A stretch of DNA of 64,000 nucleotides from Dyadobacter sp. 676 (lineage in GTDB: Bacteria; Bacteroidota; Bacteroidia; Cytophagales; Spirosomataceae): assembly GCF_040448675.1 (NCBI RefSeq), contig NZ_CP159289.1:1612001-1676000 (forward strand), read 5' to 3'. Positions 10,294 to 20,056 of this stretch are shown one piece after another. Numbering within the stretch: the stretch's first letter is position 1; every line of letters starts with the position of its first letter. The notes beneath the pieces are model-generated. The model searched no databases. It saw only the letters and a program-made list of their open reading frames with translations, and was not told where the DNA came from. A program made the translations under genes and the position numbers.

Positions 10294-11838
10294 TCAGGGC
10301 TTATCCCACCATAAACGCGTACTGGACTTATCTTCTCCCCCGAGCTTGGTAATGGCATCGGCGACCGCTTTTGCGTTCGTTTGCTGTTCGCCGATCACAA
10401 AAGGCGTACGCCTTACGACCGCGTCCTTCGGCGAGTCGGGATTATCGGAGTTGATACGCGCATATAATTTGGGGTAACCGGTGCGGCGGTATTCCGCCCA
10501 GGCCTCATGGCCATTGGGATAATTCGCAAGCCACTTTTGGGTAATGATCTGTTCCAGTTGCTTGGCCGGGTCGGCAGAGAATTTCACCGGAATGTCGCTT
10601 AACGCAGGTGTTTTTACCATGTCGTTCAATGCTATCGGAGTCGTCGTTCCGTTGATATACGCGGTAATCACGGCTGCGTCGGTAATCCCCCATTGCTTGA
10701 ATGCGGTTTCGATCCCCTTTTCGTAGAACTCCTTTGCCGTTCCGCCCATTGCCCAGCCTTTCAACGCACCCTCGGCACGCAGGAAATACGCTTCGGACGC
10801 GTACATGATCGCGAACGGGTTTTTATCCTGTACTGCAGGAAGGAATTGATCGGCGACATTCGATGTCGCGCCCGCATTGTTTTCAGGAGCTCCCAGTTCG
10901 CCCTGGGTATATCCGTTGCGCAATCCTTTGAAATTGCTGGTTCCGGGAACGGGCGCGAAGTACTTGCTGATCCGGGGATCGGCATATCCTTTCAGAACAC
11001 TTTCCATAGCCGCGCTCATGCGGAACTCGTTCCAGGCCGTAGCCTGGTTCATCGGGTTGAAGGAATTGGCGGTCACTTTCAGGAAGGCATCGTCGGCGTT
11101 GGTTGTAAAAACCCCTGCTGCGACAGCCGCTTCCGCCTCGGTTTTCGCCAATGCGGGCTCTACTTTTGACATACGCATGGCAATGCGCAAACGCAGTGTG
11201 TTAGCAAATAAAATCCATTTATTCACCTCACCACCATAGATCTGATCGACTGTATCGAAGATTTTCTTCCCCCTGAATGCTTCAAGTGCCGTCGCGGAAG
11301 TTTTCAGGGTAGTAAGAAAGTCCTTGTAAATAGCCTCCTGTGAATCGTAAGGGACATCCGGCCCTCCGTTGCCAACCTGCGAATAGGGGATCGGGCCCCA
11401 ATAATCAGTTCTCGGCAAATACATATATACCTTCCAAATGCTGGCTATCGCGAACTTGCCGGGGTTGGGATATTTCCCACTGGGGCCGGTGTTTTCGAGA
11501 ACGCCTATCAAAGCGGGTACGGCAGTACCATAGAAGCCGCTCCACGCTCCGTTGAGCCAGTTACCTACCATTACGTTCCGGTCCGACGAGAAGTTCTGGG
11601 CAATATTTGCAAAGTATTGCCCCTGCAAATCGGCGAAGAGACTTTGAAATGTCTGCCAGCTCGCCTGAATGGAACGGTACTGGGCCGCGGCGAATGCATT
11701 CTCCGTACCCAGCTCGTCCAGCTCGGTGAGCTTCGTCTTGTTCGTATTGATCTCCTCGAAATCGCCTGTGCAGGAGTAAATTCCGGCGGCAAGCGTTGTC
11801 AGAAGCGTCAGCGCTAATATTTGATATTTTCTTTTCAT
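10294..11838 (-). CDS. SusD/RagB-family outer-membrane lipoprotein (unit B)
   Basis: A 514-residue SusD homologue, partner of the SusC encoded 19 bp upstream. The signal peptide MKRKYQILALTLLTTLAAG runs to a lipobox (IYSC, Cys 23). The mature start TGDFEEINTNKTKLTELD is typical of the SusD-like_2 group. The C-terminus SSTRLWWDKP closely resembles the WWDK end of the unit A SusD, so the two belong to the same subfamily. It should bind substrate at the cell surface. The ligand is unknown. Confidence 0.93.
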   Translation of the reverse strand: MKRKYQILALTLLTTLAAGIYSCTGDFEEINTNKTKLTELDELGTENAFAAAQYRSIQASWQTFQSLFADLQGQYFANIAQNFSSDRNVMVGNWLNGAWSGFYGTAVPALIGVLENTGPSGKYPNPGKFAIASIWKVYMYLPRTDYWGPIPYSQVGNGGPDVPYDSQEAIYKDFLTTLKTSATALEAFRGKKIFDTVDQIYGGEVNKWILFANTLRLRIAMRMSKVEPALAKTEAEAAVAAGVFTTNADDAFLKVTANSFNPMNQATAWNEFRMSAAMESVLKGYADPRISKYFAPVPGTSNFKGLRNGYTQGELGAPENNAGATSNVADQFLPAVQDKNPFAIMYASEAYFLRAEGALKGWAMGGTAKEFYEKGIETAFKQWGITDAAVITAYINGTTTPIALNDMVKTPALSDIPVKFSADPAKQLEQIITQKWLANYPNGHEAWAEYRRTGYPKLYARINSDNPDSPKDAVVRRTPFVIGEQQTNAKAVADAITKLGGEDKSSTRLWWDKP

Positions 11839-11857
11839 TTCTTTTCCGGATTTTCGA

Positions 11858-14800
11858 TTAGAATGTAAGAGTAAGGTTTACGCCGACGGAGCGGGTAGAA
11901 GGCATCGAAAACGATTCAAGACCCACGGTAGTGTTTGCCGAGCCAGCGACCAGCTCGGGATCAAACCCTTTCGCCTTATTCATGATAAAGAACAGGTTGC
12001 GCCCCACCAGCGACAGGGATACGTTCTGGAATGCAGACTTGCCGATGACGCTTTGCGGCAAACTATACCCCAGCGTCATTTCCCGCATGCGAATGTTAGA
12101 CGCACTGTAAGTAAATGCCTCGCCGATCGGCGTATTCCGGCCGCCTACAAATTTCCAGTATGCTTCGGCTGTGGTCTTAACCGTGTTCGGGCTACCGTCC
12201 TCTCGTACACCTTCTACTACCATACCTTCACGTCCGGCCAGTGTCTCCTTCGTCACACCGTCCGCATAAATTACCGCGTTGGTGAATGAGGTTACCACAC
12301 CGCCGATCCTGCCGCTTACCAGGAAACTGAAATTGAAGCCTTTGTAGGAGAATCGGTTTGTAACGCCACCTGTCCATGAAGGGCGGGAAGTTCCGAGCGG
12401 CACCGTCGTTCCCGACGTTACGAGCGGAATGCCTTTACTATCCACAATAATTCTGCCTTGAGCATCCCGCTGGAAACCGCGGCTGTAAATCTGACCAAGA
12501 GCCCGGCCCTCTTCTGCCCGCATGAAATTCATAAAATCACTTGCCAATGTCAGCGTGCTAAGCCTGTCCGATAATTTGATAACCTTATTAATGTTCCTTG
12601 CATAATTCAAATCCAGGTTCCAGGTAAAATTTCCCGCTCTTACCGGAACCAGGTTCAACATCAGCTCGATGCCCCGGTTTCTGACATTACCCGCATTGAT
12701 GTATTCAAAGCTCCAACCGGAGGCCGGCGACAGCGGAACCTGGAATAGCTGGTTTTTGGAGTTACTATTATATAAAGTCAGGTCGAATCCAATCCGGTTA
12801 TTAAGGAATTTTGCTTCCAGACCTATTTCCTGTGCGGTAGTCATTTCCGGTTTCAGAACGGGGAATGGCTTTACATTGTCGCGGACAATATAACCGGTGT
12901 TCCCACCCGCAACGTAGGAGTAGGTTTGTGCCAGCAAATGAGGCGAGGCGTCGTTACCGGTCAGGGCATAGCTTCCCCTGATTTTGGCAAACGAAATGGC
13001 CTGAGGCAAATCGAAAAGGCTCGTCAGGACAGCGGCCACACCCACCGACGGAAAGAAATAGGACTGATTGGCCTTTGGCAACGTCGACGACCAGTCGTTC
13101 CGGGCCGAACCGGAAATGGTGAGAGCGTCACGCCAGATAAAGTCCGCAGACGCAAATACACCCTGTTTTCGGGTTTGTCTGACGTCGCGGTTAGTGACGG
13201 AGTTTCTCGCGTTCGTTGTCACAAACAGATTGTCCCGGTTCAATCCGTTATTGAGTGTCTGATGGTTTATGTAGTCTCTTTTCAGAATATTTCCACCGAC
13301 AGTCGCTTCCAATCTGAAATCCCCGCCGAACTGCTTGCTGATCAATCCGAACAAATCCAGGTTCAATTCGGAGTTGTCCCGCCAATTGGTTTGATAGTCA
13401 CCAAAATCGGCGATTGTATAGGTGTCGGTATACCACTTACCTTCAAATTTATCGATGTATTTATCGTATCCTGCCCGGCCCATCAGCGTAAACCAGTCGG
13501 TGATTTTATAATTCAACTGCGTAAAGCCGTAAATCCGGTCGCGGTTATCCAGCGCAAGTACCCGGTTCTTGATCCAGTACGGGTTTTGTCCGCCATTGGA
13601 ACCCGGGTTCCAGTAATTTTGCCGAACCCGGCCCGTCGCCGGCACAACGTATTCGAATTGCTTGGCCTGATCGAGCGAAATGCTTCTGGGTAAGCGAAGG
13701 ATATGGCGTTGCAGGTTCGCAAACGATTCTCCGGTCTGTTGACGGTTGTTGATCTTTTCGCTCAGATAAGTCACTTTGCCGTCAAAGCTCAGTTTGCTTG
13801 TGATCTGGCTCGACAAACGGAGATTGAAGTTATGACGGCTCAACTTGTTATTAGATACGATTCCCCTGGCCGTGGTATTGGTGTAGGAAAAGTAAGTCTG
13901 TATTTTTTCGGTCCCGGCAGTAAGGGAAACCGAATTTGCAAGGGAAGTTCCGGTAGAGTAGAAATCTTTATAGGAATCGGGATTCGGGGAATAGGCGTAC
14001 GTCTTTCCTGCATTCGCTGGATCAGGGCCCCAGGCGGGCACCTGCTGGCCTTCCATTTTTGGCCCCCAGCTGAATTCGCTGTTAGGCTGGATTTTATTAC
14101 CGTCAACCCCCTGCCCGTACACATTCTGGAAATCCTGAAGAATCATAGCGCGCTCGGCCTGGAAAGTGCTGTTAATGTTAACCCCGATCCCTTTCCGCAC
14201 AGCCCCTCTCTTGGTCGTGATCAGTAACGCGCCATTTGCCGCACGGCTACCGTACAGCGCCGTTGCCGACGCTCCCCTCAATACGTTGATCGACTCGATG
14301 TCGTCGGGGTTGATACTCGAAAGACCGTCGCTTGCATCACGGCCGCCGTTGGCGTTGCCGGGACTAAAGTTGGAATTATCGATAGGTACGCCGTCCACGA
14401 CGATCAACGCCTGATTGTTGCCTGTAATGGAGCGGTCGCCCCGCAATACGATCCGGCTGGAACCGCCTACACCGGAAGAAGAGCGGACGATATCGAGACC
14501 GGCCACACGGCCGGAAAGCGAATTGGCCACGTTCAATTCGCGGGCTTTCGAGAAATTATCGGTATTGATCATCTGGGTTGCATAGCTCAGCGTCTTCTGC
14601 TCCTTGCTGATACCCAGCGCCGTTACGACCACCTCGCCCAGGTTCCGGACGTCCGCGTCCATCGAAACCGTAACGTTGGTCATGTTGGCCGATACTTCCA
14701 CTTCCTTGGACGTATAACCCACCGAAGAAACAATCAGCGTTCCGGCGCCGCTCATATTCAAACTGAAATTTCCTTCCGCATCCGTGTTCGTTCCCCTCGT

Positions 14801-14953
14801 AGTCCCTTTGATCAGGACATTGGCGCCGGGAATCCCGGCCCCGTTTTCGTCGTTCACCTTCCCGGTAACCTGCCGGTCCTGGGCATGCGACGCGTTAATC
14901 AATAGCACTACCGACAGTAATGTCAGCAGCACACACTGTAAAGCTTTGCTCAT
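11858..14953 (-). CDS. SusC/RagA-family TonB-linked outer-membrane transporter (unit B)
   Basis: A 1031-residue TonB-dependent transporter, first gene of unit B. The ATG at 14953 was chosen because it begins a clear signal peptide (MSKALQCVLLTLLSVV..., cleavage near SHAQ). Twenty further in-frame codons upstream lack signal-peptide character. Then come a carboxypeptidase-regulatory-like domain (VTGKVNDENGAGIPGAN), LGEVVVTALGIS, the plug with ALIVVDGVPIDN and LRGASATALYGSRAANG, and a barrel ending in GVNLTLTF. Length and order are normal for SusC. In the long AT-rich 5' region no convincing promoter motif was found. Confidence 0.95.
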   Translation of the reverse strand: MSKALQCVLLTLLSVVLLINASHAQDRQVTGKVNDENGAGIPGANVLIKGTTRGTNTDAEGNFSLNMSGAGTLIVSSVGYTSKEVEVSANMTNVTVSMDADVRNLGEVVVTALGISKEQKTLSYATQMINTDNFSKARELNVANSLSGRVAGLDIVRSSSGVGGSSRIVLRGDRSITGNNQALIVVDGVPIDNSNFSPGNANGGRDASDGLSSINPDDIESINVLRGASATALYGSRAANGALLITTKRGAVRKGIGVNINSTFQAERAMILQDFQNVYGQGVDGNKIQPNSEFSWGPKMEGQQVPAWGPDPANAGKTYAYSPNPDSYKDFYSTGTSLANSVSLTAGTEKIQTYFSYTNTTARGIVSNNKLSRHNFNLRLSSQITSKLSFDGKVTYLSEKINNRQQTGESFANLQRHILRLPRSISLDQAKQFEYVVPATGRVRQNYWNPGSNGGQNPYWIKNRVLALDNRDRIYGFTQLNYKITDWFTLMGRAGYDKYIDKFEGKWYTDTYTIADFGDYQTNWRDNSELNLDLFGLISKQFGGDFRLEATVGGNILKRDYINHQTLNNGLNRDNLFVTTNARNSVTNRDVRQTRKQGVFASADFIWRDALTISGSARNDWSSTLPKANQSYFFPSVGVAAVLTSLFDLPQAISFAKIRGSYALTGNDASPHLLAQTYSYVAGGNTGYIVRDNVKPFPVLKPEMTTAQEIGLEAKFLNNRIGFDLTLYNSNSKNQLFQVPLSPASGWSFEYINAGNVRNRGIELMLNLVPVRAGNFTWNLDLNYARNINKVIKLSDRLSTLTLASDFMNFMRAEEGRALGQIYSRGFQRDAQGRIIVDSKGIPLVTSGTTVPLGTSRPSWTGGVTNRFSYKGFNFSFLVSGRIGGVVTSFTNAVIYADGVTKETLAGREGMVVEGVREDGSPNTVKTTAEAYWKFVGGRNTPIGEAFTYSASNIRMREMTLGYSLPQSVIGKSAFQNVSLSLVGRNLFFIMNKAKGFDPELVAGSANTTVGLESFSMPSTRSVGVNLTLTF

Positions 14954-15320
14954 AGGAAAGTTGGGTTTATTTGGATTTTGAAGAAATTTAAATCTATAAA
15001 GCCAGATTAGCAACTTATTCGGCCTTTTTTAATTGCACTAAACTAATATTTCGTACAAACACCTTTTAAACGCATTTAAAACGCATATTTTCAGGTACGT
15101 TGAAATATTATTTGTATAATTTACATTTATTTCTCCGGGCGTTTTTTTGTTGCGTGCTCGAAACACCGGCACGCATTCGACGTTTTTGATTTTTACCGGC
15201 CGTGCCGATCAGTCGGTCAAATTGCCGGATGAAAGCGAAGTATATCGACAAAAAAAGTACTACATCGGAGCCGGTTGCCGGATGCCGAACTAGTATAAAA
15301 GCAAGATAAAGCAGGAGCGG
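14954..15320. other. Intergenic region upstream of unit B susC
   Basis: About 370 bp with no gene. The half nearest susC is AT-rich and should contain its promoter. A 7-bp inverted repeat (CGGCACG at 15167, CGTGCCG at 15201) with a 27-nt loop and a nested CGG/CCGG repeat near 15270-15290 are present without T tracts. The function of these is unclear. Confidence 0.35.
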
Positions 15321-15734
15321 TTACTCATATTTGCGCCAGGCGCCCAGGATCGCGCCCGTGAGTGCGTACACGATCACGCTCACACCGCCGTTGATCAGTG
15401 AAAGCGCCAGCGGACGCATCGAAAACATGTCCTTCACGATCGTTTCAAACAAAACGAAGACGATCCCGAACAACAGGCCGACAAGAAAACCGGTTATGAA
15501 GGATTTGACGGGAATTTTGGTAAAGACCCAGGCCATGGTGTAAGCCATGAAAGAGGTTGAAACAATACTGGCAAGATAAGGGACCGGGCTGTTGGCCGAT
15601 TTGATTTGCTCCATGGTGAAGCCGTTCAAGGCCATCCACTGTTCTGAAAACGCGCTATACCACAAAGCTGGTATCACCTGACCTATCACCACACATACCA
15701 GTACGGCCCAAAGATTGACAGATTGTTTTCTCAT
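15321..15734 (-). CDS. DUF1761 family membrane protein
   Basis: A 137-residue integral membrane protein with four predicted hydrophobic helices (roughly residues 9-30, 50-72, 80-102 and 112-132). The N-terminal stretch VVIGQVIPALWYSAFSEQWM, with its conserved W-Y-S and following W, and the later helices match the small DUF1761 family. Its biochemical role is unknown. It stands alone between unit B and queG and ends in GAWRKYE. Family assignment is from recognition of the pattern and not from a search. Confidence 0.75.
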   Translation of the reverse strand: MRKQSVNLWAVLVCVVIGQVIPALWYSAFSEQWMALNGFTMEQIKSANSPVPYLASIVSTSFMAYTMAWVFTKIPVKSFITGFLVGLLFGIVFVLFETIVKDMFSMRPLALSLINGGVSVIVYALTGAILGAWRKYE

Positions 15735-15812
15735 TGTATTGAGTGTTTTATTCAGTCATCGAAAGGAACTCCCCGGCCCAAATATAAGAGGTTTCAGATA
15801 CAATTGTGCTTT

Positions 15813-16760
15813 TTATTCACCGGATATGACAAATTCGATATTTCGCTTCAAACCGGCATATTTGGCCCTTTTTATGGGCGATCTTCGAAAGATTTCACGA
15901 AATATTTCTTCTGTTATCTCCTGCCAGTCGCCGTTTGAAAAGTCGGAAAGCTGCTCTGGTAAATTGAACTCCATAGTCCTGTGCGGACGCGCGAAACGGT
16001 TCCACGGACACACGTCCTGGCACACGTCGCAACCGAATATCCAATTGTTAAATTTTCCCCGTACGTCCTCCGGAATTGCGTCCTTCAACTCGATGGTGTA
16101 GTAGCTGATGCATTTGCTGCCGTCCACCACAAAAGGTTCGGTAATGGCGTCGGTCGGACAGGCATCGATGCATCTGGTGCAGGTGCCGCAGTAGTCGCCC
16201 GTGGCGCTGTCCGGCGCGAGGTCGAGATCGCAGATGATTTCCCCGATAAAGAAAAAGCTTCCCATTTCCCGGTTGAGCAGATTCGAATGCTTCCCGATCC
16301 AGCCCAAACCGCTTTTTGCCGCCCAGGCTTTGTCCATTACCGGCGCGGAATCAACGAAAATGCGGCCATTCACCTCCCCCACCTCTTCGTGAATGGCGGC
16401 CAGTAATGCACCCAGTTTCTCCTTCAATACATAATGATAATCTGTTCCATAGGCGTATTTCGAGATTTTGAGATCTTCGTCGCCTTCGGGAAGCCGTTCC
16501 TCCGGATAGTAGTTGAGCAATACCGAAATAACACTCCTGGCGCCTTCTACGAGCCTGGTAGGATCGAGACGCTTGTCGAAGTGGTTGGCCATGTAAGCCA
16601 TGGCGCCGTGATGGTTGAGCGACAGCCATTTTTCGAGGCGCGGGGCTTCGCTCTCCAGAAACTCCGCCTTTGAAATACCACAGAAATCAAAGCCGTTCTC
16701 AAGGGCTTTTGCCTTGATAAACCGACTCCTCTCCTGCGCTACAATATCTGCTGCCGTCAT
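15813..16760 (-). CDS. queG: Epoxyqueuosine reductase QueG
   Basis: A 315-residue cytoplasmic iron-sulfur and cobalamin enzyme that reduces epoxyqueuosine to queuosine in tRNA, the last step of queuosine synthesis. Two ferredoxin-type cluster motifs are visible, [12 protein letters not shown] (~residues 194-205) and [13 protein letters not shown] (~242-254), after the N-terminal DUF1730-type region ([25 protein letters not shown]). Length agrees with Bacteroidota QueG. It is transcribed divergently from grpE across a ~110-bp gap. A CAAAGTTA match just before its ATG could be a -7 box of a nearly leaderless transcript, but no -33 element fits. Confidence 0.95.
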   Translation of the reverse strand: MTAADIVAQERSRFIKAKALENGFDFCGISKAEFLESEAPRLEKWLSLNHHGAMAYMANHFDKRLDPTRLVEGARSVISVLLNYYPEERLPEGDEDLKISKYAYGTDYHYVLKEKLGALLAAIHEEVGEVNGRIFVDSAPVMDKAWAAKSGLGWIGKHSNLLNREMGSFFFIGEIICDLDLAPDSATGDYCGTCTRCIDACPTDAITEPFVVDGSKCISYYTIELKDAIPEDVRGKFNNWIFGCDVCQDVCPWNRFARPHRTMEFNLPEQLSDFSNGDWQEITEEIFREIFRRSPIKRAKYAGLKRNIEFVISGE

Positions 16761-16795
16761 ACTGCAAAGTTACAAATTGATTATAAAATGTCATC

Positions 16796-16829
16796 TTGTC
16801 AGTAATTTAGCCGTGGCAAAGTAATTTTG
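16796..16829 (+). promoter_or_regulatory. Candidate sigma-ABfr-type promoter of grpE-dnaJ
   Basis: TTG at 16796-16798 and TAATTTTG at 16822-16829 match the Bacteroidota -33 (TTTG) and -7 (TAnnTTTG) elements. The spacing is 23 nt, slightly long. The -7 box ends 44 nt before the grpE ATG. No CIRCE-like inverted repeat is visible. Confidence 0.35.
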
Positions 16830-16873
16830 GGGCTAAATGGCTGTTGTAAAAAGACACGTAACCGCGAAGAACC

Positions 16874-17524
16874 ATGCCAGAAAATACAGAATTCAACATA
16901 GATCAAGACAAAAATTACGAAATGAACGAGGATAAAGCTTCATTGGAAACTGACAATCTGGTAAACGAAGAAAATTCCGAAAATTCCAACACCGTACCCC
17001 TGGACAACGCAGGAGAGGAGATTACTGGTGAGGCGCCCTCCGGTGAGGCCTCCTCGGCCGAAGCTCCAGCCATTGATCCGCTGGATGCGGCAAAAGCGGA
17101 AATCGCCGAGCTGAAAGACAAATACCTCCGCCTTTATGCAGATTTTGAAAATTTCCGCCGTCGCACCGCGAAGGAAAAACTGGAAATGATCTCCGGAGCA
17201 AGCGCCGACATGGTGAAGCTCATTCTCCCCATCGTCGACGATTTCGAACGTGCCAAGGTCTCCTTTGAATCGTCTACCGACGTCGATGCATTGAGAGAAG
17301 GCGTCGACCTTATTTATAACAAGCTCTTCAAGGCCCTCGAATCCAAAGGTCTGAAAGCCATGGAGTCGAAAGGTGCTGATTTCGATGCCGAAATTCATGA
17401 ATCCATCGCACAGTTCCCTGCTCCTTCGGAGGACCTGAAAGGAAAGGTCATCGATGAGATCGAAAAAGGATATTACCTGAACGACAAGGTCATTCGCTAC
17501 GCCAAAGTAATCGTGGGCGCCTGA
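16874..17524 (+). CDS. grpE: Nucleotide exchange factor GrpE
   Basis: A 216-residue cytoplasmic co-chaperone that releases ADP from DnaK. The first ~75 residues are acidic and disordered, rich in E, N, S and A, as usual for GrpE. The coiled-coil region follows (LKDKYLRLYADFENFRRR, ~85-102). The C-terminal beta domain ends with the family signature in GYYLNDKVIRYAKVIVG. It is the first gene of a grpE-dnaJ operon, with dnaJ starting 39 bp downstream. dnaK is not in the window. Confidence 0.97.
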   Translation: MPENTEFNIDQDKNYEMNEDKASLETDNLVNEENSENSNTVPLDNAGEEITGEAPSGEASSAEAPAIDPLDAAKAEIAELKDKYLRLYADFENFRRRTAKEKLEMISGASADMVKLILPIVDDFERAKVSFESSTDVDALREGVDLIYNKLFKALESKGLKAMESKGADFDAEIHESIAQFPAPSEDLKGKVIDEIEKGYYLNDKVIRYAKVIVGA

Positions 17525-17563
17525 TCCTTCAACCTTCCTTAAAGGATACATCAGTAATTAAAA

Positions 17564-18724
17564 ATGGCAAAGAAAAGAGATTATTACGAAGTCCTTGGGG
17601 TGGATCGTGGCGCCTCCGCGGATGACATCAAAAAAGCTTACCGCAAGCTCGCGATCAAATTCCACCCGGACAAGAACCCCGACGACCCTACGGCCGAGGA
17701 CAAGTTCAAAGAAGCGGCGGAGGCATACAGCGTTCTGAGCGACGATAGCAAACGTCAGCGTTACGACAAGTTCGGTCACGCCGGTGTAGGCGGTGCGTCG
17801 GGAGGCGGAGCAGGCGGCTTCGGCGGCGGCTTCACGATGGACGATATTTTCTCACAGTTCGGCGATATTTTCGGGGATAGCAGCCCGTTCGGTGATATTT
17901 TCGGCCGCCAGGGCGGAAATGGCCGTCGCGTCCGCCGGGGTTCCGACCTTCGGATCAAGCTGAAACTGAACCTGGAAGAGGTCGCGAACGGCGTTGAGAA
18001 AAAAATCAAGGTAAAAAGACACGTTACCTGCAACACATGCGGTGGCAACGGGGCTAAAAACGGCACGTCGCTCACTAACTGCGGCACATGTAACGGAACC
18101 GGCCAGGTCCGCAAAGTGGTGAGCACCATGCTCGGTCAGATGGTTTCGACCAGCACCTGCCCTACCTGCAACGGCGACGGTAAAATCATCAGCGAACGTT
18201 GTGAATCCTGCGCGGGTGAAGGCCGGTTGTTGCAAGACGACCTGATCACGCTCAATATTCCCGGTGGTGTGGCCGAAGGAATGCAACTCTCGATGTCGGG
18301 CAAAGGGAATGTTCCAGCGCGCGGGGGCGTAGCAGGCGACCTGCTGATCGTCATAGAAGAAGAAGAGGATCCATTACTGAAAAGGGACGGCAACAATGTG
18401 GTGTTCGACATGCATTTGAGCTTTATCGATGCGGCACTCGGTACTTCGGTTGAAATACCGACCATCGACGGCAAGGCGCGCATCAATATCGAGTCGGGCA
18501 CGCAGGCCGGTAAAATTCTGCGCCTTAAAGGTAAGGGTATCAAGGACCTGAACGGTTACGGGAAGGGCGACCAGCTGGTGCACATCAACGTGTGGACGCC
18601 GCAGCAACTGACTGCCGACGAGCGCTCAACGCTTGAATCGCTCCGTCATTCGCCGAACTTCCAGCCCAAGCCGGGCAAGAACGAGAAAGGATTTTTCGAT
18701 AAAATGAAAGATTTCTTCCATTGA
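17564..18724 (+). CDS. dnaJ: Chaperone protein DnaJ
   Basis: A 386-residue type I Hsp40 that delivers unfolded clients to DnaK and stimulates its ATPase. It has an N-terminal J domain with the HPD motif (FHPDKNPDD, ~residue 33), a G/F-rich linker (~75-115), four CxxCxGxG-type zinc repeats ([32 protein letters not shown], ~153-222), then the substrate-binding beta domains. It is complete, shares the operon with grpE, and is followed by a clear terminator. Confidence 0.98.
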   Translation: MAKKRDYYEVLGVDRGASADDIKKAYRKLAIKFHPDKNPDDPTAEDKFKEAAEAYSVLSDDSKRQRYDKFGHAGVGGASGGGAGGFGGGFTMDDIFSQFGDIFGDSSPFGDIFGRQGGNGRRVRRGSDLRIKLKLNLEEVANGVEKKIKVKRHVTCNTCGGNGAKNGTSLTNCGTCNGTGQVRKVVSTMLGQMVSTSTCPTCNGDGKIISERCESCAGEGRLLQDDLITLNIPGGVAEGMQLSMSGKGNVPARGGVAGDLLIVIEEEEDPLLKRDGNNVVFDMHLSFIDAALGTSVEIPTIDGKARINIESGTQAGKILRLKGKGIKDLNGYGKGDQLVHINVWTPQQLTADERSTLESLRHSPNFQPKPGKNEKGFFDKMKDFFH

Positions 18725-18750
18725 TCATGCCTGTTCAATAAATATTCCAA

Positions 18751-18784
18751 AAGAGCTGCTTCGTAACCGGAGCGGCTCTTTTTT
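18751..18784 (+). terminator. Terminator of the grpE-dnaJ operon
   Basis: AAGAGCTGCT and AGCGGCTCTT pair around a 10-nt loop and are followed by a run of T. It lies 27 bp after the dnaJ stop codon. Confidence 0.75.
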
Positions 18785-18848
18785 GCTTGACACCAATAGC
18801 GGTTTTCGCAATTCTTCATCAATCGTTTACAACCAAAACAAAAACGCA

Positions 18849-20039
18849 ATGAAATCACTGTTGCTTTCCGGCGCATTGCTTTGCCATGGGCTCGCCAATT
18901 CCGGGCTGCTGATGGCCCAGCCCACTCCTGCTATGGTCACATTCGCCACTTACAACGTGAGTATGGAGGCCGAAAACTACTTCCCGCGCGGCACTCCGGG
19001 CAATTCTGAAAAGGTATTGATCAAAGAACTTGCTTCCGGCTCGAACCAGCAGATCAAAAACATCGCACAGATCATTAAAACCGTCCGCCCGGACGTGATT
19101 TTGCTCAATGAGTTCGATTATGTCAAAAACCCTGCGGAAGGCGTGGGGCAGTTTATTAAGGGGTATTTAAAAGAAGATTCCGATGGTGTGAAAGGCGTCG
19201 ATTACCCTTACTACTATTATTCGACCGTTAACACCGGCCAGCCGACCCCTTATGACCTCGACAGAAACGGTAAGGCTGAGCAATTCGGCGCAGATGCGTG
19301 GGGTTTCGGAAATTATCCGGGGCAATATGGAATGGTACTTTTGTCGAGATTTCCGATAGATACGGAAACAGTCCGTACATTCCAGCATTTTAAATGGAAG
19401 GACATGCCCAATGCATTAAAAACCACCGCGGAGGACGGCTCCGACTGGTACGTACCCGAAGCCTGGGCACAATTTCCACTGTCGTCCAAATCACATTGGG
19501 ATATTCCGGTAAAAATCGGCAGCAAAACTGTCCACGTGCTCGCAAGCCACCCTACCCCTCCTTCGTTCGACGGCAAGGAAGACCGCAACGGCAAGCGTAA
19601 CCATGACGAAATCCGCTTCTGGAACGACTACATCACCCCGGGCGAGGGCGGTTACATTTATGATGACAAGGGCAAAAAAGGCGGCCTCGCCGCAAATACG
19701 TCATTCGTGATACTGGGTGATCAAAACGCTTCTCCCGACGAAGGCAACGCCATCGCAGACGGCATCCGCCAGCTGATTGCTAACCCTGCCGTCAACGGCA
19801 GCACTGCTCCCACCAGCAAAGGCGGCGCCGAGCATTCACCAGCGAATGCATTTGCCAAAAACCACACCGCATTCTGGCGTATGCGTGCGGATTACGTACT
19901 ACCCTCGCGCAAAGGCTTCCAAATCCTCGACAGCGGCGTTTTCTGGCCTGCAAAAGGTGAGCCGATGGCAGAGCTTGTGGAGAAACGTGAGTCGAGTTCG
20001 GACCATCGGTTGGTTTGGGTGAGGTTGAAGGTCGAGTAA
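18849..20039 (+). CDS. Secreted endonuclease/exonuclease/phosphatase family protein
   Basis: A 397-residue exported metal-dependent phosphodiesterase-fold protein. The ATG at 18849 gives a signal peptide (MKSLLLSGALLCHGLANSG..., cleavage near LMAQ). An upstream in-frame TTG-type extension has no signal features. EEP-fold residues are visible: TYNVSMEAENY near the start, LLNEFDYVKN (metal-binding Glu), ASHPTPPSF (catalytic His), ILGDQNASPDEGNA (Asp/Asn pair) and SSDHRLVWV (terminal Asp-His). The substrate could be nucleic acid, lipid phosphate or inositol phosphate. The alkaline-phosphatase-like context needed to decide is absent. It is a single gene downstream of dnaJ. Confidence 0.88.
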   Translation: MKSLLLSGALLCHGLANSGLLMAQPTPAMVTFATYNVSMEAENYFPRGTPGNSEKVLIKELASGSNQQIKNIAQIIKTVRPDVILLNEFDYVKNPAEGVGQFIKGYLKEDSDGVKGVDYPYYYYSTVNTGQPTPYDLDRNGKAEQFGADAWGFGNYPGQYGMVLLSRFPIDTETVRTFQHFKWKDMPNALKTTAEDGSDWYVPEAWAQFPLSSKSHWDIPVKIGSKTVHVLASHPTPPSFDGKEDRNGKRNHDEIRFWNDYITPGEGGYIYDDKGKKGGLAANTSFVILGDQNASPDEGNAIADGIRQLIANPAVNGSTAPTSKGGAEHSPANAFAKNHTAFWRMRADYVLPSRKGFQILDSGVFWPAKGEPMAELVEKRESSSDHRLVWVRLKVE

Positions 20040-20056
20040 TGAATGCAGCGCTTACC